Notes: generated by a model from the sequence alone, not told the origin. 64,000 bases of DNA from Acinetobacter gerneri DSM 14967 = CIP 107464 = MTCC 9824 (GCF_000368565.1 NZ_KB849545.1:50304-114303); one strand, 5' to 3'; shown: positions 16,594 through 25,724, counted from the stretch's first letter. Numbers and translations: made by a program.

Positions 16594-17313
16594 TTAGTTA
16601 TTTTTTTCCAAATAATGGCAGATTTTGTCAGTTAACAAGTCAAATTTAAAAACTGGCAAGCCATGCGAGCCTTCAATATTTTCAATTTCCAAAAATTTTG
16701 CTGGAATTTGTTGTAAATATTGAGCAACTTTGCAATCAACCAATACATCTTGCTCAGCAAAAATATGATATTGCTTTCCAGAATAATTTTCCAAGATACT
16801 CACAAGATTGAGCTGTTCCAACATCGCCAATCCTTGTTTTAGTAGATTGAGTGGTTGTGGCTGGATTAAACTTTGTAAGTTTATAAAATCAACTTTACTT
16901 GTAGATACTCCTTGGCAAACCATATAGCCAAATTTTTTCAAAGTCGCAATTGCATCATGTTCGAAAGATGCTTTAAAACTTTGAAATGTCGCTTGAGGCA
17001 TGGCAGTTTGCCAGTTTTCATTTGCAACAAAGCAAGGGTTGGAAGCAATCGTGATCAATATCTTTTGTTCATGATATTTCTGCTGGATTTGGTCGACTAA
17101 GATCGTCGCCAATTGACCACCTAAAGACCAACCAATCATCACATCAAATGTTTTGGCGAATTCAACATTTTTCTCTAATTCATGAGGATCAAGCGCATTA
17201 AAAATATTCATCAAATGCACTTCAAAACCTTTAGATTCAAGTGAATTTTTAAATGAATTTAGCAGTTTTGTACCACCACCCCAACCCGTGATCAGGAGAA
17301 TTTTTTGCTTCAA
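16594..17313 (-). CDS. bioH: Pimeloyl-ACP methyl ester esterase BioH
   Basis: BioH hydrolyses the methyl ester of pimeloyl-ACP, ending chain building for biotin. The 239-residue alpha/beta hydrolase has an early ITGWGGG oxyanion region and nucleophile Ser63 in GWSLGG. Its TIASNPCFVANENW aligns with the same stretch of E. coli BioH. Asp189 (AEQDVLVD) and His217 (GSHGLP) complete the triad. It lies 95 bases upstream of bioA in the same direction, which supports the call. Confidence 0.85.
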   Translation of the reverse strand: MKQKILLITGWGGGTKLLNSFKNSLESKGFEVHLMNIFNALDPHELEKNVEFAKTFDVMIGWSLGGQLATILVDQIQQKYHEQKILITIASNPCFVANENWQTAMPQATFQSFKASFEHDAIATLKKFGYMVCQGVSTSKVDFINLQSLIQPQPLNLLKQGLAMLEQLNLVSILENYSGKQYHIFAEQDVLVDCKVAQYLQQIPAKFLEIENIEGSHGLPVFKFDLLTDKICHYLEKNN

Positions 17314-17424
17314 AATATGACTCGATAAATGTGTTTATTGGTCACTATTATTCAATAAACTTAAACCATTTTCATAAATATTTTCTTTGATCTGCTCTAG
17401 ACTGATGTATTTGTATAAAAATCC

Positions 17425-17760
17425 TCATTGTTCTTTAAAGGCTTCATTTTCCAAGTCCAATAGCAGCTTTGCTGGATATACCTTTTCCCAAGTTTGTTTA
17501 AATGCTTTATGTACTTGATCGATGGCAAATTGACTCTTGCGACCGATCTCCTGGGCATGAGCGATATTTTCTGCACGCATATAAGCAATCAGATAGTTTT
17601 CTCCCTCAAGTTCCACATGGAACCATGATTCAATCGTGACACCTTCGGCTTTTAAAGTTTCAAGCGCCTCACTTTTACGTGCTTCAAGCTGTTCTTGCCA
17701 ACTTTTGACTTGCTCTTGTGTATCTGGCTTTAGCTTGATGAGTACCGCGCCTATATCCAT
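17425..17760 (-). CDS. DUF6176 family protein
   Basis: The 111-residue soluble protein resembles the uncharacterised DUF6176 group (IGAVLIKLKPDTQEQVKSWQ, then ALETLKAEGVTIESWFHVEL). The fold looks ferredoxin-like, as in small monooxygenase or dimeric alpha/beta-barrel relatives. Two starts exist. The ATG at 17760 follows AAGG at usable distance and is chosen; a GTG at 17769 would add three residues. It stands alone upstream of bioH, with about 110 bases between. Function unknown. Confidence 0.7.
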   Translation of the reverse strand: MDIGAVLIKLKPDTQEQVKSWQEQLEARKSEALETLKAEGVTIESWFHVELEGENYLIAYMRAENIAHAQEIGRKSQFAIDQVHKAFKQTWEKVYPAKLLLDLENEAFKEQ

Positions 17761-17847
17761 CTCAATCACCTTGTTTTCATTGTTATTGCCTGAGTTTCAA
17801 TTTGTGTTTAAAAACTTCACAGCCAAAATTTGCATCGCTAGGTTTTT

Positions 17848-17960
17848 ATGCCTTTGCGTAGGCTTATTCAACTTTTGCTAGCCCAAAAGTTGAGCAAAAG
17901 GGCTTTGTTGGACAGATGGGCATACATCCATGTAACCCCTGTCCAACGGACGGCATCCTG
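17848..17960. repeat. Palindrome-rich intergenic element in the gap 17761-18154
   Basis: The main hairpin has nine-base arms GTTGGACAG (17907-17915) and CTGTCCAAC (17939-17947), with inner GGG/CCC and CAT/ATG pairs. Smaller palindromes flank it (GCCT..AGGC near 17850-17863, and CTTTTGCT..AGCAAAAG near 17872-17900). It is richer in G+C than the surrounding gap and holds no reading frame. It looks like a repeated intergenic element, but I see no second copy here. The rest of the gap to 18154 is plain AT-rich sequence. Confidence 0.5.
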
Positions 17961-18154
17961 CCTTAAATCTCGATAGTATATTTTTATTAAAAGTTCAAAA
18001 TCTTAATAAAACAGTAAAATTTATAGATAGAGAAATAAAGTTAAGAGTCCTGTAATTATTCATATTTAGTATTGTTTAAATCAATATACAATTACCATAA
18101 AATTTCAAAACTTGTTAAGCTTTTATCCATGCACTTTTACACCAAGTGAATCGG

Positions 18155-18721
18155 ATGAAATACTCAAAATTTGTTGCAATGAGCATATTTTCTATTTGTT
18201 CAATATTTTCATTTCAAAGCATCACACATGCAAATAACGGCGTATTTTCAAAATTTGAAGACACGCAAAAACAATGGGTAGGCAAAAAAGCGCCTGATTT
18301 TAGTTTGCAAGATCAAAATGGGAAACTACATAGCTTAGCGAAATACAAAGGTAAATGGGTTGTACTGTACTTTTACCCTAAAGACAACTCTCCTGGTTGT
18401 ACTCAAGAAGCCAACCAATTTAAACGCTTATATCCCGATTTTGTTAAAAATAATGCAGTGGTGTTGGGTGTAAGCTTGGACGATGTCAAATCACACCAGA
18501 AATTTTCTGAGAAATTAGCTTTGCCTTTTCCAATCTTGGCTGACAACAACCATGTTTTGGCAGATCAATTAGGCATCGTGCGCAATCTAGGGGTTTTGAA
18601 AATAGCCAAACGAGAAACCTTTTTGATTGATCCTCAAGGCGTCATTATCTATCACTACGAAAGTGTCAATACACAAACACATGCAACACAAGTATTGGCA
18701 GACATTCAAAAAAACAAATGA
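18155..18721 (+). CDS. Exported peroxiredoxin, BCP/PrxQ-like
   Basis: The 188-residue protein is a thioredoxin-fold peroxidase that reduces peroxides. A signal peptide covers about residues 1-26 (ends SITHA). The peroxidatic cysteine Cys82 is in YPKDNSPGCTQEANQF, with the family's KAPDFSLQD before it. The usual second cysteine of PrxQ, five residues after the first, is replaced by Asn87, so it may work by a one-cysteine route. Start uncertain: an ATG at 18155 or a GTG nine bases earlier; neither has a strong site. A hairpin terminator lies at 18831. Confidence 0.85.
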   Translation: MKYSKFVAMSIFSICSIFSFQSITHANNGVFSKFEDTQKQWVGKKAPDFSLQDQNGKLHSLAKYKGKWVVLYFYPKDNSPGCTQEANQFKRLYPDFVKNNAVVLGVSLDDVKSHQKFSEKLALPFPILADNNHVLADQLGIVRNLGVLKIAKRETFLIDPQGVIIYHYESVNTQTHATQVLADIQKNK

Positions 18722-18830
18722 TGCTAGTGCTGAGTGTCTTCGCTATCGTTGTTAATACATAAAAAATAAGTGCAGGCTGCTTGCTCATATTTATCATGTA
18801 TAGATTATATAAATTTTATATTTAAAATCA

Positions 18831-18864
18831 AAAACATCGCTACATGTTTTGCAGCGATGTTTTT
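18831..18864 (+). terminator. Terminator after the peroxiredoxin gene
   Basis: AAAACATCGCT (18831-18841) pairs with AGCGATGTTTT (18853-18863) and a T-rich run follows on the plus strand. The rest of 18722-19007 holds the promoter region of the phosphatase and nothing else I can support. Confidence 0.8.
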
Positions 18865-19007
18865 ATTTTCTATAACTTATATGAGTTTCAATAGGATACA
18901 AATAATCGTACATTTATTTACAATAAATTCATTTCTGTATCACATAAATTTCACTGTAAAAAATTATTTTGACAGCTCTTTTTTATTAATATTTATTAGG
19001 GGCTACA

Positions 19008-20504
19008 TTGAAAAACTCAAAAATTATTCTCCCAGTGGTCTTATCCACTGTGCTTGTCGCATGTAACGATGAATCTAAACCTGTCGCTGTGACCAAACCC
19101 ATTCCAACGCCTACTCCCGTACCGACTCAACCCACAAAACCTAATCCACCAACACCCCTTCCAACTGACAATGGTGAATTATTAGATCCAAGTAGTCGTG
19201 GAGATATTTCGGTGAATGGTGGTGCCACTCGTTTAAAAAAAGAACGTAGTGAAGCCTTGAAAGCATCGATCAGCAATCGTAATGTGAAACATGTAATTTT
19301 GTTTATTGGTGATGGTACCAGTGAGTCTGAAATTACCGCAGCACGTAACTATGCTGAAGGTGCAGCAGGATATTTTAAAGGCTTAGATGTGTTTCCATTT
19401 ACAGGGGCTTATAGTACTTATTCTTTGATTAAAGGCACCAAATCAATTGACTACGTGACTGATTCAGCGGCATCAGCAACAGCATGGGCAACTGGCACAA
19501 AAAGCTATAATGGTGCAATCAGTGTTGATCGCGATGCAAAGCCTCAACAGACAATACTCGAACTTGCTAAAAGTGCAGGTTTTGCTACTGGTAATGTCAC
19601 GACCACTGAATTACAGGATGCAACTCCTGCTGCCCTCGCTGCACATGTCACTTCTCGCAAATGTTATGCCCCAACGCAAACCAGCAAGAGCTGTCCAAAA
19701 AATGCTTTAGAAAAAGGTGGCGCAGGTTCTATTACTGAACAACTTTTACAAACCAAAGCAGATGTCACTTTTGGTGGTGGTGGAGCGAGCTTTAAGGATG
19801 TTGCGAAAGCTGGGACCTATAGTGGTAAAACGCTCTTTGACCAAGCAATTGCTATGAACTATCAGGTGGTGACTGATGTAAAAAGTATGAATACACTTAC
19901 AGAAGCCAATCAAAATAAACCTGTATTGGGCTTATTTGCTGATGGCAATTTACCTGTAATGTGGTCTGGACCTAAAGCCCAAGTCGATGGGAACAAGGGC
20001 GCAGCAAGTCTATGTACTGCAAATCCTTCACGTAGCTCAAATACACCAACGCTCAAAGAGATGACCGCCAAAGCCATTGATTTGCTAAAAACTCATCAGA
20101 AAGGTTTCTTCTTGCAAGTCGAAAGTGGCTCTATTGATAAACGTAACCATGCTGCGGATGCATGTGGTCAAATTGGTGAAACTGTGGCTTTGGATGAAGC
20201 GATCCAAGAGGCACTTGCCTTCGCCAAACAAAATCCTGACACCTTAATTATTGTCACAGGAGATCATGCCCATACCAGTCAAATTATCCCAAATGATGCA
20301 GATAGTCCTGGAAAAACAGTGAAACTTCTGACCAAAGATCAAGTTGAAATGACGATTAATTATGCGACAAGCAAAGATGGTAGCCAAGAGCATACCGGAG
20401 CTCAGGTTCGAACTGCTGCCTATGGTCCTCATGCTGCCAACATCTCTGGTCTATTAGATCAAACGGATCTATTCTTTATTATCAAAAAAGCATTTGGTTT
20501 ATAA
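19008..20504 (+). CDS. phoA: Alkaline phosphatase, PhoA family, lipoprotein
   Basis: The 498-residue protein is a PhoA-type alkaline phosphatase that releases phosphate from esters outside the inner membrane. It has a lipoprotein signal ending STVLVAC (lipid cysteine at residue 19), then a Pro/Thr-rich linker (about 28-52) instead of a plain signal peptide. Metal and active-site motifs are present: IGDGT (Asp102), [13 protein letters not shown] with nucleophile Ser153, and [10 protein letters not shown] and HTGAQV in the C-terminal part. The start is a TTG with AGGGG five bases before it. No convincing Pho box is visible upstream. Confidence 0.93.
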   Translation: MKNSKIILPVVLSTVLVACNDESKPVAVTKPIPTPTPVPTQPTKPNPPTPLPTDNGELLDPSSRGDISVNGGATRLKKERSEALKASISNRNVKHVILFIGDGTSESEITAARNYAEGAAGYFKGLDVFPFTGAYSTYSLIKGTKSIDYVTDSAASATAWATGTKSYNGAISVDRDAKPQQTILELAKSAGFATGNVTTTELQDATPAALAAHVTSRKCYAPTQTSKSCPKNALEKGGAGSITEQLLQTKADVTFGGGGASFKDVAKAGTYSGKTLFDQAIAMNYQVVTDVKSMNTLTEANQNKPVLGLFADGNLPVMWSGPKAQVDGNKGAASLCTANPSRSSNTPTLKEMTAKAIDLLKTHQKGFFLQVESGSIDKRNHAADACGQIGETVALDEAIQEALAFAKQNPDTLIIVTGDHAHTSQIIPNDADSPGKTVKLLTKDQVEMTINYATSKDGSQEHTGAQVRTAAYGPHAANISGLLDQTDLFFIIKKAFGL

Positions 20505-20513
20505 ACCTACAAA

Positions 20514-20541
20514 AAAAAGCAGCTTGTTTAAGCTGCTTTTT
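20514..20541. terminator. Terminator between phosphatase and ferritin genes
   Basis: A perfect hairpin with stem centred on GCAGCTT / AAGCTGC (arms 20514-20525 and 20530-20541, 4-base loop) and flanking A and T runs can end transcription from both convergent genes. Confidence 0.85.
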
Positions 20542-20554
20542 TAAATCTTCGATA

Positions 20555-21019
20555 TTACATTTGTGACTGAATATAATTTTGCAATCCAATCAACTCAATC
20601 AGACGAATTTGTTTTTCTAACCAATATGTATGATCTTCTTCAGTATCGCTCATTTGCTGGCGGAGCATATCACGAGTAACGTAATCACCTTTTTCTTCAG
20701 CAAGTTTGACACCTTGCGCCAGTTTTTCACGAACATGATACTCAAGCTTTAAATCAGCTTTTAAACAAGTCACGACATCTGTACCTGTTTCAATATCATC
20801 ACGATTCATATTCGGCGTACCTTCCAAAAACAGTACACGGCGAATCAAAGCATCTGCATGTGATGCTTCTTCTTGCATTTCGTGGTCGATGCGCTCATAA
20901 ATTTTGCTTAAGCCCCAGTCCTCGTACATGCGAGAATGGATAAGATATTGATCACGCGCAGCCAGTTCACCACCGATCAACATATTTAGATAGTCTATGA
21001 CTTCTGGATTTCCACGCAT
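20555..21019 (-). CDS. bfr: Bacterioferritin-family iron store lacking the haem methionine
   Basis: The 154-residue four-helix protein is of the bacterioferritin family and stores iron in a 24-subunit shell. Diiron ligands Glu18, Glu51 and His54 are present, with Glu93 and a late E-x-x-H (TEEDH) in place of Glu94, Glu127 and His130. At the position of the haem ligand Met52 of E. coli Bfr there is Ala52, with Met at 48 instead. It is therefore likely the haem-free, FtnA-like subtype and not a typical bacterioferritin. The ATG follows GGAG. Confidence 0.9.
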   Translation of the reverse strand: MRGNPEVIDYLNMLIGGELAARDQYLIHSRMYEDWGLSKIYERIDHEMQEEASHADALIRRVLFLEGTPNMNRDDIETGTDVVTCLKADLKLEYHVREKLAQGVKLAEEKGDYVTRDMLRQQMSDTEEDHTYWLEKQIRLIELIGLQNYIQSQM

Positions 21020-21112
21020 TTCAATTACTCCATACCTTTTCAGCTATTATGGAGAATTTTCGTGAATAATGCAAAATTATATTATTGTAAGTTTATGATT
21101 TTATTATAATTA

Positions 21113-21133
21113 AAATGAGAAGCATACTCATTT
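21113..21133. promoter_or_regulatory. Fur-like inverted repeat upstream of the ferritin gene
   Basis: AAATGAG (21113-21119) and CTCATTT (21127-21133) flank a 7-base centre. The spacing and arms recall a degenerate Fur box, about 100 bases before the ferritin ATG. The match is partial; the link to iron is inferred from the neighbours. Confidence 0.35.
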
Positions 21134-21286
21134 GCAGTTTTAATTAGTAAAATTTCCACATAGAAAATAAGCCTTTGCAAAATTTGAACCATTTCACAAA
21201 GTCTTAGTTTCCAGTATTTTTATCATGTCTATTTTTGTAACTAAAATTAATCCGAATAAATTGAATGACAAAATTTATGGCTTTCT

Positions 21287-22915
21287 CTACTTTGGGGCTT
21301 TAGCGATAGACCATATAGAACCTACTTCTGCAATCTGACTTCTCAATCTTGCTTGCTGATAAAAGCGTAAAAATGCTAGAGCGAATAAAATTGCAACTAG
21401 ATCAATGATAAGCAAACGCCCCATCGAATACCATAAACCCACATCAGGCACGAGATAGGCGATCAGTGAGGTAAATGGAATGGCAAACAAAACGATCGCA
21501 ATTGCTAACAATAAATGAGGCAATGCCCGTGCAGCACCAAAGCCAAAGGTATAAAGCAAACTCAGTATAAATGCAGCATAATAAGTATAGATAAAGAGAT
21601 GATTCAGACTGGCTAATTCAGGATAAATCACATAGCCCCATCGTCCCAAAAGCATGCTGACACATACCGCCAAGATCGTTCCAAGACACGCGCCAATCGT
21701 AAGATTGGTGACAAATCGAACATCCTTACGCTGTGCTGGAGCAGGAAGATTTGGATTTTTTTGTCTTTTTATCCGTGATTCAATCCATAAAATATTGCCA
21801 GAATAAAATAAGAAAGCACCGCCGATTCCCAAAACAAAGTACATCCAACGAGTAAAATCACCACCAAAACTGCCAAAGTGCAAACTGAACATCGACTTTA
21901 TGACTTTATCTGCAACGGTCGCATGAGGATTTAAAGTAGCGACTTTATATGGCTGTTCTTGATAAGGATTTATGAGCATAAAGTCAAAATTATCCCCTCG
22001 AAGCATCTGATCAGCACTGTATAAAGCAACTCGTGCTGATGCCTTTTCTCGTTTATCTAGCTGATTGAAACTGACGGACATAATTTCATATTCTGGAGCG
22101 GATTGCTGCAAACGGTATAAAATCTTTTCAACATCAAGTTTAGGCTGTGGGTCTGCAATCTGCGTCGGTGCCGGACGCTCAAACAGTGGCTTTCCTTTGC
22201 TGACCAGTTGCCCTAAGGCGTCATACATCAAATCGTGAAAGGCAAACACAATCACTGAAACACAAATAATGATATGAAATGGCAGACTGGTAATCCCAAT
22301 CACATTATGTGTATCAAGCCAAAAACGCTTCTTATTTTTCCCCTTACGAATTGCAAAATAATCTTTGATCAATGTCGGTAAAAGTACAACAAGCCCAGAA
22401 AAAATGGCCAGAAAATACAAAAATGCAATGATGCCCATCACATAGACACCCAATGTATGGTGACCTAATAATCCAGGAATACCTGCAGTTTCATGTAATT
22501 GTTCTATTAACCAACCGAGTTTAGATACATTCTCTTTTTTTACCTCAAGTTGACCATCTTCATCCAAAGTCGCCAACATTGTATTTTGCGAAGCATTGAA
22601 GCCCCGCCCCTCACCCGCTTTCGAAGTACTCCATTGTATAGGCGCATTGTGCAATTCTTTTGAGGCGAAATTGACTGTAAAACTCTTTTGAGTTTCGGGA
22701 TATTTTTGCTGTACTTGCTCGACGAGCTGATTATATTGATTTGTCTGAATCGCGGAGAGTTTTTGCTGAGGAGGCGTTGCCCACTGGCTGAGATCATGTT
22801 GAAACATAGTCAATCCACCAGCAAAAAAACAAATAAATAGCAATATGCCTGCACTAATCCCCACCCATGTGTGCATTTCTTTTGCTAATTTGAGGATATC
22901 CGTTCTAACTTTCAT
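21287..22915 (-). CDS. PepSY-associated transmembrane protein, iron-uptake linked
   Basis: The 542-residue protein starts MKVRTDILKLAKEMHTWVGISAG, the PepSY-TM opening with a conserved His. It has four or more membrane helices and two periplasmic parts (about 35-150 and 245-345). Members sit next to TonB-dependent receptors and are thought to reduce or handle ferric siderophores in the inner membrane. Here it lies downstream of the receptor and two small membrane proteins in the same direction, so it is probably the last gene of an iron-uptake unit. The exact role is not known. Confidence 0.85.
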   Translation of the reverse strand: MKVRTDILKLAKEMHTWVGISAGILLFICFFAGGLTMFQHDLSQWATPPQQKLSAIQTNQYNQLVEQVQQKYPETQKSFTVNFASKELHNAPIQWSTSKAGEGRGFNASQNTMLATLDEDGQLEVKKENVSKLGWLIEQLHETAGIPGLLGHHTLGVYVMGIIAFLYFLAIFSGLVVLLPTLIKDYFAIRKGKNKKRFWLDTHNVIGITSLPFHIIICVSVIVFAFHDLMYDALGQLVSKGKPLFERPAPTQIADPQPKLDVEKILYRLQQSAPEYEIMSVSFNQLDKREKASARVALYSADQMLRGDNFDFMLINPYQEQPYKVATLNPHATVADKVIKSMFSLHFGSFGGDFTRWMYFVLGIGGAFLFYSGNILWIESRIKRQKNPNLPAPAQRKDVRFVTNLTIGACLGTILAVCVSMLLGRWGYVIYPELASLNHLFIYTYYAAFILSLLYTFGFGAARALPHLLLAIAIVLFAIPFTSLIAYLVPDVGLWYSMGRLLIIDLVAILFALAFLRFYQQARLRSQIAEVGSIWSIAKAPK

Positions 22916-22916
22916 T

Positions 22917-23207
22917 TCAACCTCGTAGCAGCAATAGCAAAATATACGCGAGCATTGTCGCTAAGCTATAAATAACAATCGCTTGCCAACCTCTAGGGAT
23001 AAAATAGGCAAGAAAAAGTAAAGGACACCAGATCCAAGGAATCGTCCACATCCCCATTTGCGGCGCAAGTACTGCCTCCATTCTTGTGAAGCTAAGCACG
23101 GTCACAATCGCTCCAATACAAACCGAAAATGCAAATCCTAAAAAAACACCTGCAAAAGTTTTGGACAACCAATCAGCGTGAATTTTTGGAAATTTTTGTA
23201 ATCTCAT
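22917..23207 (-). CDS. Small membrane protein, DUF3649-like, iron-uptake linked
   Basis: The 96-residue protein has three membrane helices (about residues 16-38, 48-68 and 72-94) and an IPRGWQAIVIY stretch. It resembles the small inner-membrane proteins (DUF3649 type) encoded between TonB-dependent siderophore receptors and PepSY proteins. It overlaps the end of the next upstream gene (23173) by 35 bases and stops one base before the PepSY gene, so it is co-translated. Function unknown. Confidence 0.72.
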   Translation of the reverse strand: MRLQKFPKIHADWLSKTFAGVFLGFAFSVCIGAIVTVLSFTRMEAVLAPQMGMWTIPWIWCPLLFLAYFIPRGWQAIVIYSLATMLAYILLLLLRG

Positions 23208-23460
23208 GCTGTTTCAACTTTTGAAATAGAGGAATAAATGGAATAAAACTCCACATCACGATCGCCGTGATCATCAACATATAAATTGCGACCAGTGCAG
23301 GAAGTTTTACAACAAGAATAATGAAAGACAGAAAAAGTAAAATCCCCGCAAGCCAACGATATTGACGTTGCAATGTCACTTGAATCAAAGCCTGATTTGG
23401 GTGCGTCAGATACAATGTCAAATATCCAAGCATCGCTAAAATAAAACCCAATATTTTCAT
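23173..23460 (-). CDS. Small membrane protein, DUF3325-like, iron-uptake linked
   Basis: The 95-residue protein has three membrane helices (about 3-20, 35-52 and 55-75). The order 'LAMLGYLTLYLTHPNQ' then RQYRWLAGILLF resembles DUF3325 proteins, which also neighbour siderophore receptors. Its 3' end overlaps the next gene in another frame. About 76 bases separate it from the TonB receptor gene upstream, so it is likely in the same transcript. Function unknown. Confidence 0.72.
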   Translation of the reverse strand: MKILGFILAMLGYLTLYLTHPNQALIQVTLQRQYRWLAGILLFLSFIILVVKLPALVAIYMLMITAIVMWSFIPFIPLFQKLKQHEITKISKNSR

Positions 23461-23536
23461 TACTCTTGCTACCTATATGATTTTTAAATCATTAAAAAAG
23501 CAAAAAGCCTATAAACATAGGCTTTTCAAATATGAA

Positions 23537-25681
23537 TTAAAAATCAAAACTCACGCCTAGCTTATAACTACGCGCTGCACCAACAATGGCATAGTTATCG
23601 TTAAACACACCTTCCCAATAATTTTTATTGGTTACATTATCGATATTGGCAAGGAATGTGGTATTTACTCCACCAATTTTAGTCGTGTAACGAGCGCCAA
23701 GATCCCAAATGGTAAAGTCTGGAAGTGTTAAGGTATTTGCACTATTCAAATACTGTTCACCGACATAGCTCACTCGTGTATTCACACTCAATCCCTCTAC
23801 ATAAGGAATTGCATAATCTAAACCAAGAGAGGCTGTAAAATCGGGTATACCATAAACATCTTTGTTTTTAAGCGCAGCAGAATTTTTTGTGTATTTAGAA
23901 TCAATATAAGCAAGATTACCGATCAAATTTAGATCATCGGTTACTTTGCCTGAGAACGACCACTCAACTCCACGAGAACGGGTTTCAGCATTGTCTGTTG
24001 TGATTTGAGTTTTTTTATTTTCATCTGCCGCTGCAAACTTTGTCGTCAATAAAGCAGGTTTTTCAATCTGATAAATCGCTAAAGTATGCAACCAATTTGA
24101 TGTTTGATATTTCGTACCAATTTCATATTGCTTTGTTTGATAAGGCGCAAAAGTTTTATTGTAGTTGACATCATCTTTATAGATTACATCACTCAATGTA
24201 ACCCCTTCCGATAAGCCCTCAACATAACTTGCATAAAAAGATAAATCTTCGCCGAAAGGTTTGATTACGATTCCTAGGCTTGGTGAGATCTTATCTTCGT
24301 TATAAGAGGTCTTTTTTTGCAGATTGACTGTATCAATATTTTGATAACGTGCCCCAATAATCAACTGTAACTTGTCATCCAACATCGAGAGTTGATCAGT
24401 CAATGTATAACTGATGTAGTCATTATCACCTAAAGGACGAATGGTTGGATAATCATATGGCATATGACCACCATTACTTGGATTATACAAATTGGTATCT
24501 TTAAACGCAAATGTCGTCGCTGCGGTATGCTGCGTGTATTTGCGTTTTAAATAATCTGCTCTTAAACCAAGCGTATGCTTAATCGAACCTGTATCGAATT
24601 TGCCTTCAAAGCCCATGTTCGCAGCAGTATTTTTTTCTTTAGACCCAACACGATAATACTGTGAAGTCCCATCACCTTGCGCATTAGTCAAAATCATACG
24701 GGTACCAAATAAATGCCCCGAATATTCTTTTTCAATATAGCCTATACCTGCAAAAGCTTTAAAATCAGGAGTGAACTGATATTCTCCAGATAAACCTGCA
24801 AATCGGCTATTGGTATAACCTTCTAGATGACGAAAATGATTGGTATCACCGTCTGGTGCCTTAATCACACTGGTCAAGTTTTGCATTGAAACCATGGCAG
24901 GTGAACCACCATTACGGCTATCACGAAGCACGTACGAATCAAAATTCAGTTTTAATTTATCAGTCGTATAATCAGCAGCAAGCGCTCCTGAAATATGACG
25001 GTCATTCATGCCTTCAATATAATGTTCACCATCACCATAGGTGCCATTGACACGTACACCAAATTCTTTCTCAGCACCAAATCGTCTAGAAATATCAAAA
25101 CCAGACTGGTAATAACCCTTTTCTTCCATTGAAGCTGACAATTGAGTGAGTTCTTTATCTGCACGTTTTGAATTGGCAATAATCACACCACCCACACTAC
25201 CTGTAGGCGCGACACCAGCGATAAGTGCATTTGGACCTTTCAGTACCGTGACCGACTCTAAAAATTCGGTTGGTACACGTCCATAAGGTGCAACCCCAAA
25301 TAGTCCGTTATAAGACATATCTTCGTGATTGACATCAAAGCCACGTAATTTAAAGTTTTCGTTTAAATGCCCCTGATTCGTGGTTACACGAATACCGGCA
25401 TCATTCTTCAATACATCGCCAACTGTTGTTGCTTGTTGATCCTCAATGATTTTTTGAGAATAAGACTGAACACTAAAAGGTGTATTGAGAATTTTTTTCT
25501 CACCCAATGCCCCAAGCTTTGCCTGTTGTACATATGTACCCGTCGCATCCGTTTGACTCAGTTCCTCAGCCTCTGCAGTGATTGCAGGTAGCATCGAAAC
25601 GTCTTCAGCCCATACGATTTGAGCAGCCCCACCAGACAACATAAAAAATGATATCGCTTTGACTAAAGCTTTTTTTGGCAT
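23537..25681 (-). CDS. TonB-dependent siderophore receptor
   Basis: The 714-residue outer-membrane receptor imports a ferric siderophore with energy from TonB. A signal peptide ends near QIVWAED (about residue 25). The plug domain covers about 60-180 (TPFSVQSYSQKIIEDQQA, VTVLKGPNALIAG), and the beta-barrel ends in a terminal Phe (LGVSFDF). The start at 25681 (MPKKALVK) is preferred to 25732 because it gives a proper signal peptide. A Fur-box-like site lies 25-43 bases upstream. Three iron-uptake membrane genes follow. The siderophore cannot be told from sequence alone. Confidence 0.9.
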   Translation of the reverse strand: MPKKALVKAISFFMLSGGAAQIVWAEDVSMLPAITAEAEELSQTDATGTYVQQAKLGALGEKKILNTPFSVQSYSQKIIEDQQATTVGDVLKNDAGIRVTTNQGHLNENFKLRGFDVNHEDMSYNGLFGVAPYGRVPTEFLESVTVLKGPNALIAGVAPTGSVGGVIIANSKRADKELTQLSASMEEKGYYQSGFDISRRFGAEKEFGVRVNGTYGDGEHYIEGMNDRHISGALAADYTTDKLKLNFDSYVLRDSRNGGSPAMVSMQNLTSVIKAPDGDTNHFRHLEGYTNSRFAGLSGEYQFTPDFKAFAGIGYIEKEYSGHLFGTRMILTNAQGDGTSQYYRVGSKEKNTAANMGFEGKFDTGSIKHTLGLRADYLKRKYTQHTAATTFAFKDTNLYNPSNGGHMPYDYPTIRPLGDNDYISYTLTDQLSMLDDKLQLIIGARYQNIDTVNLQKKTSYNEDKISPSLGIVIKPFGEDLSFYASYVEGLSEGVTLSDVIYKDDVNYNKTFAPYQTKQYEIGTKYQTSNWLHTLAIYQIEKPALLTTKFAAADENKKTQITTDNAETRSRGVEWSFSGKVTDDLNLIGNLAYIDSKYTKNSAALKNKDVYGIPDFTASLGLDYAIPYVEGLSVNTRVSYVGEQYLNSANTLTLPDFTIWDLGARYTTKIGGVNTTFLANIDNVTNKNYWEGVFNDNYAIVGAARSYKLGVSFDF

Positions 25682-25705
25682 AAAGATCATAATAACAAAA
25701 ATAGA

Positions 25706-25724
25706 ATAAATGATAATCATTATT
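25706..25724 (-). promoter_or_regulatory. Fur box before the siderophore receptor gene
   Basis: The core ATGATAATCATTAT (25710-25723) matches the 19-base Fur consensus at 15 of 19 positions and lies 25-43 bases upstream of the start. Fur would repress the receptor when iron is plentiful. Confidence 0.75.

Noticed and set aside
17907-17947. Possible integron attC site (GTTGGAC and GTCCAAC ends)
   Set aside because: The two ends are in the wrong order: an attC site runs RYYYAAC first and GTTRRRY last, but here GTTGGAC comes first. No integrase or cassette array is present.
18930-18962. Pho box before the alkaline phosphatase gene
   Set aside because: Two CTGTA pieces are 19 bases apart, not the 11-base direct-repeat spacing of a Pho box, and the rest does not match.
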